Shown in pieces: positions 20,464-27,436 of a stretch of DNA of 64,000 nucleotides (position 1 is the stretch's first letter; every line of letters begins with the position of its first letter). The notes beneath the pieces are model-generated. The model searched no databases, was not told the DNA's origin, and saw nothing but the letters and a program-made list of their open reading frames with translations. The stretch spans positions 62,001 through 126,000 of the forward strand of contig JAEYWY010000034.1 in the NCBI GenBank assembly GCA_023428695.1, in the 5' to 3' direction. The DNA is from Bacteroidota bacterium (lineage in GTDB: Bacteria > Bacteroidota > Bacteroidia > Cytophagales > Cyclobacteriaceae). The position numbers were made by a program, and so were the translations under genes.

Positions 20464-20895
20464 TCAGGCATTGATCAAGGGCATCATTTTCTCATCGAAG
20501 TACCTCTGCCATGCGGACGAACAGGCATCGTAACATTCAACCTGCGTATGCAATCCTTCATGGGTAAACCGGACTTCCGTTTTGTTTCCCTTTTTCGAGA
20601 TATCGAAGATCATCTTTGTGCCTACCCATTCATCCTTCGTGTCTACAAAGGCCAGTTCTGCTTCGGTAACAAGCCATACAACCTTCTTGCCCGGTACCAA
20701 TTCGATTAGTTTCAGCTTCGAGTAATGCTCACCACCACCCGCGCGAAAGGTGAATACGTCGTTAAGTTTTTTCGTTTCTCCAAGAATCTCTTCATCGTAG
20801 AGTCCGTACCACCAGCCGCGAACGTTCAAGACCGTCTTGAAGACTTCTTCAGGGGATTGATTTGAGAGAAATGTTTTTGTGAAATCTTTAGCCAT
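20464..20895 (-). CDS. SRPBCC (AHSA1-like) domain protein
   Basis: A 143-residue START/SRPBCC-fold protein. It begins with the usual strand AKDFTKTFLSNQSPEEVFKTV followed by the helix and WWYG segment, and ends with KTEVRFTHEGLHTQVECYDACSSAWQRYF and an amphipathic helix. The group is annotated as ATPase activator Hsp90 homologue 1-like, and members bind hydrophobic ligands in a central cavity. No ligand can be named. It is monocistronic, between chrA and a divergent GlxA-type regulator. Two cysteines lie together near the C-terminus (VECYDAC). Confidence 0.85.
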   Translation of the reverse strand: MAKDFTKTFLSNQSPEEVFKTVLNVRGWWYGLYDEEILGETKKLNDVFTFRAGGGEHYSKLKLIELVPGKKVVWLVTEAELAFVDTKDEWVGTKMIFDISKKGNKTEVRFTHEGLHTQVECYDACSSAWQRYFDEKMMPLINA

Positions 20896-21077
20896 AATCT
20901 GAATTTGTTATAACCCGATAATCTTTTTTATGAGACAAGTAAGCTGCCATGGCAGGATCAGGATCTCATTTGACAAAGCTAGCTCGTGGTGGCGTCGTTC
21001 ACGGGTGGCTGAATAGACAATCTTGCGGGTGGATTTGGACAAGGCAGAATGTGTATATTGGCAGCAAATAAATTCCA

Positions 21078-22052
21078 ATGAAACATCTCACGATTCTGGT
21101 TCCAGAGGGAGAGGGTAACAACCTCAGTAGTATAGCTGGCGCATACAAGATATTTACGCGTGCGAATGACTATTGGAAAAGGAAGTACACGAAAGAGAAA
21201 TTCAAAATACAACTGGCAGGAACACGGGCGAAAGTGCGATTTTATGATGGTCTCTTTTCAGTCCAGCCTCACATTAACATTGCTGATGTTCGCAAAACCG
21301 ACCTGATCATCATTCCGTCGTTGAATCACAACTACGAAGCGTCGGTAAAACGAAATCAGTCAATGGCGGATTGGATTAAGAAGCAGTACGAGAAAGGAGC
21401 GGAGGTTGCAAGTATCTGCACCGGCGCGTTTCTCCTTGCCTCGGCGGGTATCCTTGACGGCAAATCGTGTTCGACACATTGGAGTGCAGCTGAGGATCTA
21501 AAGCAAAAATTTCCGGAGATCGACGTCAGGATGGACAAAGTGATTACCGACGAGACCGGCATATACACAAACGGCGGAGCGTATTCGTTTCTTAATCTTC
21601 TCATCTATTTGATTGAAAAGTATTATGACAGGGAAACGGCCATCTATTGTGCGAAGGTTTTTCAGATTGAACTCGACAGGAAGAGTCAACTCTCTTTCAT
21701 GATCTTCAAAGGCCAGAAGCAGCACAGGGACGACCTGGTGAGGCAAGCGCAGGAATACATCGAGCATCACCCGCACGAAAAGATCTCCATCGAGGATTTA
21801 TCTTCAAGACTTGCTGTGGGTCGCAGGAATTTTGACCGGCGGTTTATCAAAGCAACAGGTGATACACCGCTCGGGTATTCGCAGCGCGTGAAAATTGAGT
21901 CGGCCAAACGCGCTCTCGAAAACAGTCTGAAGACCGTTAATGAAGTCATGTACGAGGTTGGGTACTCCGATGCGAAGGCCTTTCGGGAAGTGTTCAGAAG
22001 GATTACCGGCCTTTCCCCGGCGGAATACAAAAACAAGTACAACAAAGACTGA
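21078..22052 (+). CDS. GlxA-family transcriptional regulator (DJ-1/PfpI + AraC HTH)
   Basis: A 324-residue regulator. Residues 1-190 are a DJ-1/PfpI-like domain with the nucleophile-elbow motif ASICTGAFLLASAGILDGKS; the Cys in SICTGAF is the usual conserved residue. Residues from about 225 form an AraC double helix-turn-helix with KISIEDLSSRLAVGRRNFDR, TPLGYSQRVKIESAKRAL and VGYSDAKAFREVFRRITGLS. Regulators of this type sense small metabolites through the amidotransferase-like domain and usually activate nearby genes. No obvious target lies next to it: it faces away from the SRPBCC gene and is followed by arsR after 73 bases. Confidence 0.92.
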   Translation: MKHLTILVPEGEGNNLSSIAGAYKIFTRANDYWKRKYTKEKFKIQLAGTRAKVRFYDGLFSVQPHINIADVRKTDLIIIPSLNHNYEASVKRNQSMADWIKKQYEKGAEVASICTGAFLLASAGILDGKSCSTHWSAAEDLKQKFPEIDVRMDKVITDETGIYTNGGAYSFLNLLIYLIEKYYDRETAIYCAKVFQIELDRKSQLSFMIFKGQKQHRDDLVRQAQEYIEHHPHEKISIEDLSSRLAVGRRNFDRRFIKATGDTPLGYSQRVKIESAKRALENSLKTVNEVMYEVGYSDAKAFREVFRRITGLSPAEYKNKYNKD

Positions 22053-22099
22053 TCACGGACTGTGTTCCTGGGCACGATGCTTTGTAAACTGCAACATTT

Positions 22100-22115
22100 A
22101 TCGGAATATTACGAT
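22100..22115. promoter_or_regulatory. ArsR operator upstream of arsR
   Basis: The 16-mer ATCGGAATATTACGAT is a palindrome with one mismatch, ten bases before the arsR ATG. A perfect version of the same palindrome occurs at 22474-22489 before the next gene. The pairing with ArsR is inferred from position and repetition. Confidence 0.8.
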
Positions 22116-22125
22116 TAATTGAGAT

Positions 22126-22452
22126 ATGGGACTATCCAAAACCGACGACTTTACCAGAACACAAAACGACCTGGCCGCGCTGGCGAAGGCGTTGGGGCAT
22201 CCTGCGCGGATTGCCATACTGCAGTTTTTGATTAAGACCAGGTCATGCATTTGCGGGGACATAGTAGATAAAATGCCGTTGTCACAATCCACGGTTTCCC
22301 AGCATCTCAAGGAATTGAAAAAGGTAGGTTTGATCAAGGGCGACATCGAAGGTCCAAGCGTGTGTTATTGTATCGACGAGAAGGTGTGGGGTAAGGCAAA
22401 GAGGATGCTGGGTGACCTTTTTGAATCCTACCAGGGAAAAGACTGCTGTTAG
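22126..22452 (+). CDS. arsR: ArsR-family metalloid-responsive repressor
   Basis: A 108-residue winged-helix repressor. The recognition region reads PLSQSTVSQHLKELKKVGLI, typical of ArsR/SmtB. The segment TRSCICGDIV has Cys41 and Cys43 at the place where arsenite-binding ArsR proteins carry their CxC pair, and further cysteines lie at the end (CYCID and a terminal DCC). It should dissociate from DNA when As(III) or Sb(III) binds. It heads the arsenic cluster and is flanked by two matching palindromes, so autoregulation plus separate control of the downstream genes is likely. Confidence 0.93.
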   Translation: MGLSKTDDFTRTQNDLAALAKALGHPARIAILQFLIKTRSCICGDIVDKMPLSQSTVSQHLKELKKVGLIKGDIEGPSVCYCIDEKVWGKAKRMLGDLFESYQGKDCC

Positions 22453-22473
22453 TGTGTTTTTTTGTTCATTTAT

Positions 22474-22489
22474 ATCGTAATATTACGAT
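22474..22489. promoter_or_regulatory. second ArsR operator, perfect palindrome
   Basis: ATCGTAATATTACGAT is a perfect 16-base palindrome, 11 bases before the ArsN2-like start codon and 21 bases after the arsR stop. It matches the operator upstream of arsR at 15 of 16 positions. This suggests a second, independently controlled promoter for the acetyltransferase-arsC-sigZ genes. Confidence 0.82.
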
Positions 22490-22500
22490 GGGACAGAATT

Positions 22501-22938
22501 ATGGAGGCTCGCATAATTGATAACCCGGATGCATTGGCGCTTGTGGTTGAACTATTGCACACCAATAAGCTACCGTACGAGGATATTCGACTTTCCAATA
22601 GCCTCTTTCTGAGTTATCATGATGAAGACGGCAGGTTGATTGGTTCCGGTGGATTGGAGTTCTATTCCCAATACGCCCTGCTTCGTTCAGTTGCAGTCGA
22701 TCCGGAAATGCGCGGTCGTTCAATAGGTAAACACATTGTCCATGATCTGTTGGAGAGGGCAGGAGATCGGGCCGTGAATGAGGTGTATTTGCTTACGGAG
22801 ACAGCCCACGACTTCTTCCTGAAGTTTGGGTTCGCAGATATTAAACGGGATTCAGTACCGTCAGAGGTGAAAGTATCGTCAGAGTTTTCATCGGTCTGTC
22901 CGGTATCGGCGTCAGTAATGGTTTATCGTCTTGTATGA
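22501..22938 (+). CDS. GNAT acetyltransferase, ArsN2-like
   Basis: A 145-residue GCN5-related N-acetyltransferase. The acetyl-CoA loop is seen as LLRSVAVDPEMRGRSIGKHI (R..GRSIG corresponds to the Q/RxxGxG/A motif), followed by EVYLLTETAHDFFLKFGF, the typical C-terminal part. I chose the ATG at 22501, since the longer frame would run through the operator. Homologues next to arsC are called ArsN2 and are thought to acetylate an organoarsenical or an amino substrate; the substrate here is not shown. It overlaps arsC by four bases and has an ArsR operator just upstream. Confidence 0.85.
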   Translation: MEARIIDNPDALALVVELLHTNKLPYEDIRLSNSLFLSYHDEDGRLIGSGGLEFYSQYALLRSVAVDPEMRGRSIGKHIVHDLLERAGDRAVNEVYLLTETAHDFFLKFGFADIKRDSVPSEVKVSSEFSSVCPVSASVMVYRLV

Positions 22939-23360
22939 AGAAAGTACTAGTGTTGTGCACCGGAAACAGCTGCCGTAGTCAGATGGCCGAAGGATACCTG
23001 CGCCATTTTGCAGGTAATCGGGCAATCATAAAAAGCGCTGGCGTGGAAACACATGGCGTTAATCCCAAAGCGGTAGCCATCATGAAAGAGGACGGTATTG
23101 ATATTTCAGGGCATACCTCAAATCATGTTGATGAATATCGTTCGATAGAATTCGATTTTATTATTACGGTTTGTGATAATGCAAAGGAGCGGTGTCCCAT
23201 ACTTCCCGGTAAGGCGACCAGACTCCATCACGATTTTCCCGATCCCGCAAAAGAAACCGGGAGTGATGAGGCGATTGCCGGAAAATTCAGAACGACCAGA
23301 GATCTTATCAAGTCGTTCTGCAGAGATTTTGTTTCAGAACATATTGTAAACGAATTATGA
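22935..23360 (+). CDS. arsC: arsenate reductase, thioredoxin-type (LMW phosphatase fold)
   Basis: A 141-residue ArsC. The P-loop VLCTGNSCRSQMAEGYL contains the nucleophile Cys in CTGNSCRS. The redox pair Cys in ITVCDNAKERCPI and the general acid Asp in HHDFPDP are in place, so the three-cysteine relay used by thioredoxin-coupled arsenate reductases is complete. It reduces arsenate to arsenite in the cytoplasm. Four-base overlaps with the gene before and the gene after show a tight operon. Unusually, no arsenite efflux gene (arsB or acr3) lies in the cluster. Confidence 0.96.
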   Translation: MKKVLVLCTGNSCRSQMAEGYLRHFAGNRAIIKSAGVETHGVNPKAVAIMKEDGIDISGHTSNHVDEYRSIEFDFIITVCDNAKERCPILPGKATRLHHDFPDPAKETGSDEAIAGKFRTTRDLIKSFCRDFVSEHIVNEL

Positions 23361-23896
23361 ACTTGTCAGACTTAACCATTTGGGATCAGACGCGTAATCA
23401 CCTGCTGAACTTTGTTCTTCGGTATACAAAGGACAAGCCCCTGGCCGAGGACATCGTTCACGACGTGTTTCTTAAAGTCCACGACAAGCTTCCACAGTTA
23501 CGGGAACGCGACAAGATTTCTGGCTGGATTTTTCGGATAGCAAAAAATGCGATAACGGATCACTTCAGAAGCAAAAGCAGAACAGTCCAATCGGTGGACC
23601 TTGACTGGGATAGCGAAGGAGTGACGCTGACCGATTGTGTTTCAGCATGTATGCGTGATATGATTGCCACGCTACCTGACAAGTACCGCGAAGCGCTTGA
23701 GCTGGCGGAGTTCAGGAATCTGTCGCAGCTCGAGCTTGCCAGAAAATTGAACATTTCGTATTCGGGCGCCAAATCACGCGTGCAGCGGGCGAGGCAAATG
23801 CTTAAAAAGAAAATGGATGAAACCTACCATATAAAATTTGACCACTATGGCAATGCAGTTGTATGTGAGAACCGGCTGCCCTGTGGATGTAATTAG
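23357..23896 (+). CDS. sigZ: RNA polymerase sigma factor SigZ
   Basis: A 179-residue sigma-70 family factor of the ECF type. Region 2 covers LLNFVLRYTKDKPLAEDIVHDVFLKV and the ISGWIFRIAKNAITDHFR block. Region 4 covers LPDKYREALELAEFRNLSQL followed by LNISYSGAKSRVQRARQMLK. The C-terminal tail has a cysteine group (VVCENRLPCGCN) found in SigZ proteins, which could sense a metal or metalloid; this is inference. It is the last gene of the ars operon, overlapping arsC by four bases, and ends on an 11-bp terminator stem. No anti-sigma gene is next to it. Confidence 0.9.
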   Translation: MNLSDLTIWDQTRNHLLNFVLRYTKDKPLAEDIVHDVFLKVHDKLPQLRERDKISGWIFRIAKNAITDHFRSKSRTVQSVDLDWDSEGVTLTDCVSACMRDMIATLPDKYREALELAEFRNLSQLELARKLNISYSGAKSRVQRARQMLKKKMDETYHIKFDHYGNAVVCENRLPCGCN

Positions 23897-23928
23897 AGAG
23901 CAAGGCGAACCTTGCTCTCTTTGGTTTT
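23895..23928. terminator. strong terminator after sigZ, probably two-way
   Basis: A perfect 11-bp stem (AGAGAGCAAGG / CCTTGCTCTCT) with a CGAA tetraloop is followed by TTGGTTTT. The stem starts within the sigZ stop codon. The small cysteine-rich frame on the other strand also ends right at this element. Confidence 0.85.
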
Positions 23929-23998
23929 AGCAGCAACCTGAAGTAACGCCGCCGCAGCAGCCTCCGTCGCAGCATCCGGGATCAAATTTTGATTCCAT
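23927..23998 (-). CDS. cysteine-rich micropeptide beside the ars operon
   Basis: Read leftward from an ATG at 23998, this frame encodes 23 residues: MESKFDPGCCDGGCCGGVTS followed by GCC. Six of the 23 residues are cysteines, arranged as three CC pairs separated by Gly/Asp-rich linkers. Such a composition can hardly arise from background and suggests a thiolate ligand for As(III), Cu(I) or another soft metal. An alternative start two codons upstream (24004) would add ML. It is convergent with sigZ, and both end at the same hairpin. No known family is recognised. Whether it is translated is unproven; the upstream sequence shows only a weak ribosome site. Confidence 0.55.
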   Translation of the reverse strand: MESKFDPGCCDGGCCGGVTSGCC

Positions 23999-24031
23999 AA
24001 GCATTGATGTTAAAGTTAAACATTGTTTAAG

Positions 24032-24047
24032 CGTGATTGTGATCACG
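24032..24047. promoter_or_regulatory. inverted repeat between the micropeptide and the PAP2 gene
   Basis: CGTGAT-TGTG-ATCACG is a perfect 6-bp inverted repeat lying between two divergent genes. It could be an operator for either. It resembles CRP-like half-sites (GTGA/TCAC) but lacks the normal spacing. Confidence 0.4.
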
Positions 24048-24071
24048 TACTATTGACGGACAATCCATAAG

Positions 24072-24102
24072 AAAGACGCAGGAAATATTTGCGTCTTTTT
24101 TA
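24072..24102 (+). terminator. terminator-like hairpin in the PAP2 gene leader
   Basis: A 9-bp stem (AAAGACGCA / TGCGTCTTT) is followed directly by TTT. It points towards the PAP2 start codon 26 bases further on. Because sigZ already has its own terminator, this may be a back-up terminator or an attenuator in the 5' region of the phosphatase gene. Confidence 0.6.
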
Positions 24103-24127
24103 ATGGCTGATCGTCTTATAGAAAAAC

Positions 24128-25102
24128 ATGAAATCAATGAAGTACCGACATTACCTCGCACTGGTTTTTATCACAGCATCTATTGTGGCCTTTGGGCAAG
24201 TGTCAATTCCTGAGCGCCCGTTAACTCCGGCACGCGGACATTATAAGCAATTGTTGCCACTCGATAAGAAACCAAAATCTGAATCTGAACAAATTGACCA
24301 GCAGAAGTTCGTAACAGATAACGAAACGGTTGTATACAGGTTGAGCCGCAAACCGTATTACCTCGTTAATGTAGAATTGAAAGATTTCACAATCCCGGAG
24401 CCACCGGCGAACAGTTCGGAACAAACGAGGGCCGAAATCAATTATTTGCTTTCGTTACAAAACCACCGGACAGGGGAAGACATCCGTTCGTCATTGTACA
24501 TGGCTAATGTTTATTACAGCCTTAGCGTTAAACCTGGTGACTCGACCTATTCGGTATTTCGACGGAACCTGTTTCATATCGGAAGATCAATCGGAACCTG
24601 GTTCAGCCCAGAGAACATGCCCGTTACCGCAGACCTGATCGCGAATACCTGGCGCGACGCAAGCTTTTTCATCTGGTCGATGAAGTTTAAGTATGCGCGT
24701 ATTCGTCCCTATGTGATTGAACCAGATCTGGACAATTTGCAGGAGACCGATTGGCCGGCCTATCCGAGTGGTCACGCAGCAAATTCATATATCAATGCTT
24801 ACATCTATCAGGAGCTCGCTCCCGGGTTGGCCGATGTATTTCTAAAAGATGCGTATGACATGGCGCACTCGCGGGAGATACTGGGTGTTCACTATCCCAG
24901 TGATTCCGAATCGGCAAGGATATTTGCGCGGCAGTTTGTGAATAAACTGTTTCAGAATGAAAAATTTCTGAGGGACTTTGCTCTCGCTGAAAAGGAGTGG
25001 GCGGAAAAAGCAAGGGAGTATCTAACTAAGCCGGTTCTAAAAGGTGCTGAAAACCAATCGTCATTGAGCACACAGGAGACGTGTGAAAAGAAATGCAAAT
25101 GA
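24128..25102 (+). CDS. secreted PAP2-family (class A-like) acid phosphatase
   Basis: A 324-residue protein with a signal peptide (MKSMKYRHYLALVFITASIV, cut after FGQ). The three PAP2 motifs are complete: K...RIRP in KFKYARIRPYV, YPSGHAAN with the catalytic His, and HSREILGVHYPSDSE, the SRxxxGxHxxxD motif with the nucleophile His and its Asp. Such enzymes remove phosphate from small esters in the periplasm. It stands alone, preceded by a terminator-like hairpin that may regulate it. The tail beyond the phosphatase domain is polar and ends in a short Cys pair motif (CEKKCK). Confidence 0.93.
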   Translation: MKSMKYRHYLALVFITASIVAFGQVSIPERPLTPARGHYKQLLPLDKKPKSESEQIDQQKFVTDNETVVYRLSRKPYYLVNVELKDFTIPEPPANSSEQTRAEINYLLSLQNHRTGEDIRSSLYMANVYYSLSVKPGDSTYSVFRRNLFHIGRSIGTWFSPENMPVTADLIANTWRDASFFIWSMKFKYARIRPYVIEPDLDNLQETDWPAYPSGHAANSYINAYIYQELAPGLADVFLKDAYDMAHSREILGVHYPSDSESARIFARQFVNKLFQNEKFLRDFALAEKEWAEKAREYLTKPVLKGAENQSSLSTQETCEKKCK

Positions 25103-25680
25103 TGGCCGTGATCCAAAGCAACCAATGGTCCGTCACCTGACTTGCACCAGGCGAGAATCATGCATTTACGGGTTCAAGGTAATGCATTTTGATGAATGAC
25201 TCGTACTGTGGGAGGATCGCGTATTCGAAAGCAGCAGCGACACAGCAGGGTAGGCGATGAAAGGTGGTGACTGAGGAAGGGAGGTACCGATGTGTACAAT
25301 GGATACGAACAATTACATAGCGAGCGATTCTTTCGACGCATGTAGTGTGACACCCCGACAAAGGCGGCCTTGGTTTTCTTTGGAATCATGCCCGGGGCTT
25401 ACACCCCGGGCATAAGAATGACGTCCCTTTAGGCTTCTCCGCGCTCCACGTGGGCGTGCAAGATCTCACCTTCGAAGCTACTCGCGACGACTTCGTTGGG
25501 TTACATGGGCTCAGGAACCAATCATCGAAGAAATTGTGTGGTATCCGTTCGCGCAAGTGGGTTGAGTACGTTTTTTTAAAACACTCAAGTCACCCCAACA
25601 ACGTTCGCCCAGGTCTTTCCCTCGCTGCTGGCCATCGCACGTGCCATGCTCAGGACCGTGCCGTAGTTTTAAATAATAAA
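25103..25680. other. 578-base intergenic region, no gene supported
   Basis: The open frames here have no protein-like composition. The stretch contains a strong palindrome at 25388-25413 and around it sequence resembling REP-type intergenic elements. It could be a remnant of a small mobile element, but no transposase fragment was recognised. Confidence 0.45.
25388..25413. repeat. perfect GC-rich palindrome, REP-like
   Basis: ATGCCCGGGG and CCCCGGGCAT form a perfect 10-bp stem around a CTTACA loop, followed by AAGAATGACGTCCCTTTAGG. It could act as a terminator for PAP2 transcripts or be a REP-like element of the kind moved by RAYT transposases. No second copy was found in the window. Confidence 0.5.
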
Positions 25681-26184
25681 TCACGACCGCTGTAACAGCG
25701 TCTCCAGCATCTCATCCAGATTCTTCAGCGCTGCCTTGAACCCTTCGGTGAAGCCCATTGCTATCATTCTTTCCATGCGCTCAAGCGACTCGTTGTAAAT
25801 GACAATGTCGACGCGGGTCTTGCCGTTCTTTTCGGTGAATGTGTAATCCCAATCGGAGCCGGGTACTTCGGGGTTTTCGTCTTTGTCGGCAAAATTGTTC
25901 GTCATTTTGAAATTCGTTTTCGGCGTGATTGACGTGTAGCGCTGCAGTGCCCAGCGCTCGCTGCCATCCGGACCGACCATGGCATAGAATCTCCGACCGC
26001 CAACTCTGAAGTCCATAGCTTTTGTCTTGGAAACGAATGGTTTTGGAGCAACCCATTGATCGAGGAGTTCTGCTTTCGTGAATGCGTCCCACACCAGGGG
26101 AAGCTCCGCGTTGAACTCGCGCGTAATGAATGCCTTCTTTGCTGCTTTGTCGACAGTGAATTCGAAGAGGAGGTTCGTGTTCAT
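25681..26184 (-). CDS. SRPBCC (AHSA1-like) protein paired with an ArsR regulator
   Basis: A 167-residue SRPBCC protein. The characteristic start is DKAAKKAFITREFNAELPLV followed by WDAFTKAELLDQWVAP; later come GGRRFYAMVGPDGSERWA, DWDYTFTEKNGKTRVDIVIY and the C-terminal helix MGFTEGFKAALKNLDEML. These domains bind hydrophobic ligands or act as Hsp90 co-chaperone homologues. It overlaps the preceding ArsR-type gene by four bases. That pairing is common in bacteria, and the regulator presumably controls this gene. No ligand can be inferred. Confidence 0.9.
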   Translation of the reverse strand: MNTNLLFEFTVDKAAKKAFITREFNAELPLVWDAFTKAELLDQWVAPKPFVSKTKAMDFRVGGRRFYAMVGPDGSERWALQRYTSITPKTNFKMTNNFADKDENPEVPGSDWDYTFTEKNGKTRVDIVIYNESLERMERMIAMGFTEGFKAALKNLDEMLETLLQRS

Positions 26185-26507
26185 TTTCTTTGTTTTTTAA
26201 GGGTGGATAATACGTCGTCCAATTGAGCGAACTGAGTCTGGAGAACCTTTTTCAGTTTCTGAACCCAGTTGTCTATCTCGTTAATTTTCGTGGCGTGAAT
26301 GTGATAGTAGATTTCTCTTCCTTTTTGCTCCTGCTTTACGAGGTCACATTCGGTGAGAATCTGAATGTGTTTCGACACGGCTTGTCTGCTCGTGTTGAAT
26401 TCTTCGGCCAGCGCCGTGGGTGTCATCGCCTGAGCGGCGAGTAGCAACAATATCGCGCGGCGCGTAGGGTCAGCTATCGCCTGAAATACATCTCGTCTGG
26501 TTTCCAT
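26181..26507 (-). CDS. ArsR-family repressor of the SRPBCC gene
   Basis: A 108-residue winged-helix protein starting at the ATG at 26507 (METRRDVFQAIADPTRRAIL). The recognition helix lies in EFNTSRQAVSKHIQILTECD and the wing in GREIYYHIHATK. It lacks the CxC arsenic-binding pair, so it is of the metal-independent kind usually found with SRPBCC genes. Two tandem palindromes start 12 bases upstream of its start codon, which makes autorepression very likely. Confidence 0.92.
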   Translation of the reverse strand: METRRDVFQAIADPTRRAILLLLAAQAMTPTALAEEFNTSRQAVSKHIQILTECDLVKQEQKGREIYYHIHATKINEIDNWVQKLKKVLQTQFAQLDDVLSTLKKQRK

Positions 26508-26518
26508 AGGATTTATCG

Positions 26519-26561
26519 TGCAATCATATGGTTGCAAAAATACATGCAATTATCTGGTTGC
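26519..26561. promoter_or_regulatory. tandem operator for the ArsR/SRPBCC pair
   Basis: GCAATCATATGGTTGC (26520-26535) and GCAATTATCTGGTTGC (26546-26561) are two imperfect palindromes of the form GCAAYnATnTGrTTGC, with starts 26 bases apart. They lie directly upstream of the ArsR-type start codon at 26507, overlapping the expected promoter. Confidence 0.8.
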
Positions 26562-26685
26562 GCAAGTTTTGCTCGGAGAATTTATTTGCAAGGAGAGGGG
26601 AAAGTGAAACAATGCGCGAGTGGATCTTTTAACGGATTGATATACAGTTGGTTGATTATTCTTAATAAAAATCCATGCAAAGAAA

Positions 26686-26705
26686 TTAAACAAATGATTA
26701 AAACA
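26686..26705. promoter_or_regulatory. predicted TetR operator, copy 1
   Basis: The 20-mer TTAAACAAATGATTAAAACA ends 49 bases before the tetR start codon. The identical 20-mer occurs again at 27408-27427, just before the tolC start. An exact shared 20-mer flanking a regulator gene, with inverted-repeat character (GTTTAA...TTAAAAC), marks it as the likely binding site. Confidence 0.78.
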
Positions 26706-26754
26706 TTCGTTTTATTTGTGAGACGATGTTCAAGGTTGATATAACGAACAGGAC

Positions 26755-27390
26755 ATGGCACAGAAAAAGACGACGACAAAAAAGGAGAAGGCAGTAGTTG
26801 CCGATGCTTCGACACCGGACAAAATAAGAGCTGCCGCGCGTATCGTCTTCCAAAAGAAGGGCTACGCGGCCACCAGGACCCGCGATATCGCTGACGAGGC
26901 CGGCATCAACCTCGCTTTGCTGAACTACTATTTCCGAAGTAAAGAAAAACTCTTTGAGGAAGTCATGCTCGAAAAATTCCAGAAGTTTTTTGGCGTCATT
27001 ATTAATGTCGTCAATAATTCTTCAACGACGCTGAATGAAAAGGTCGACCTCTTTATTGACAACTACATTGCGCTGCTCCTGGAAAACGAAGACCTTCCCA
27101 TCTTCGTGCTCAGCGAAATTCGCGACAAACCTGAGCGATTTGTATCGAATACGCAGCTTAAGTCGATTCTGCGCGATTCATCGTTTGTGAAACAACTACA
27201 AGATAAACGCGCCGACCTGGATCCGCTTCAGTTGATTACAAGTTTGCTGGGGTTACTCGTAACACCTTTTCTTATGAGGCCTTTGCTTTTGGCTTCAGGC
27301 GTGGTGGACGCTGCGGGCTTCGGAGAGTTTATAGAAGAACGCAGAAAATGGACGAGGAAATGGTTTAATGCATTTCTCAAGACAAAGTGA
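26755..27390 (+). CDS. TetR-family repressor of the efflux operon
   Basis: A 211-residue TetR protein. After a lysine-rich N-terminal tail comes the helix-turn-helix: PDKIRAAARIVFQKKGYAAT, RTRDIADEAGINLALLNYYF and RSKEKLFEEVML. The C-terminal ligand-binding half is all helical and variable. It is the first gene of a collinear efflux cluster resembling cecR-ybhGFSR of enterobacteria, in which the TetR-type regulator controls a MFP-ABC-ABC-permease exporter. The same 20-base element is present before this gene and before tolC, so it probably represses both transcripts. Confidence 0.92.
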   Translation: MAQKKTTTKKEKAVVADASTPDKIRAAARIVFQKKGYAATRTRDIADEAGINLALLNYYFRSKEKLFEEVMLEKFQKFFGVIINVVNNSSTTLNEKVDLFIDNYIALLLENEDLPIFVLSEIRDKPERFVSNTQLKSILRDSSFVKQLQDKRADLDPLQLITSLLGLLVTPFLMRPLLLASGVVDAAGFGEFIEERRKWTRKWFNAFLKTK

Positions 27391-27407
27391 ATTTTTTTAG
27401 CCATTGT

Positions 27408-27427
27408 TTAAACAAATGATTAAAACA
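27408..27427. promoter_or_regulatory. predicted TetR operator, copy 2
   Basis: Identical to the 20-mer at 26686-26705; here it is extended on the left to the perfect palindrome TTGTTTAAACAA. It lies 18 bases after the tetR stop and 9 bases before the preferred tolC start, consistent with control of the efflux genes apart from tetR. Confidence 0.78.
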
Positions 27428-27436
27428 CATGACCAC

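Noticed and set aside
22501..22938. Considered whether the GNAT gene is a ribosomal acetyltransferase
   Set aside because: Its position between arsR and arsC with an ArsR operator fits an ArsN2-like role better.
25450..25695. An 81-codon open frame on the plus strand
   Set aside because: No start context, no protein-like pattern, and it runs into the 3' end of the SRPBCC gene on the other strand.
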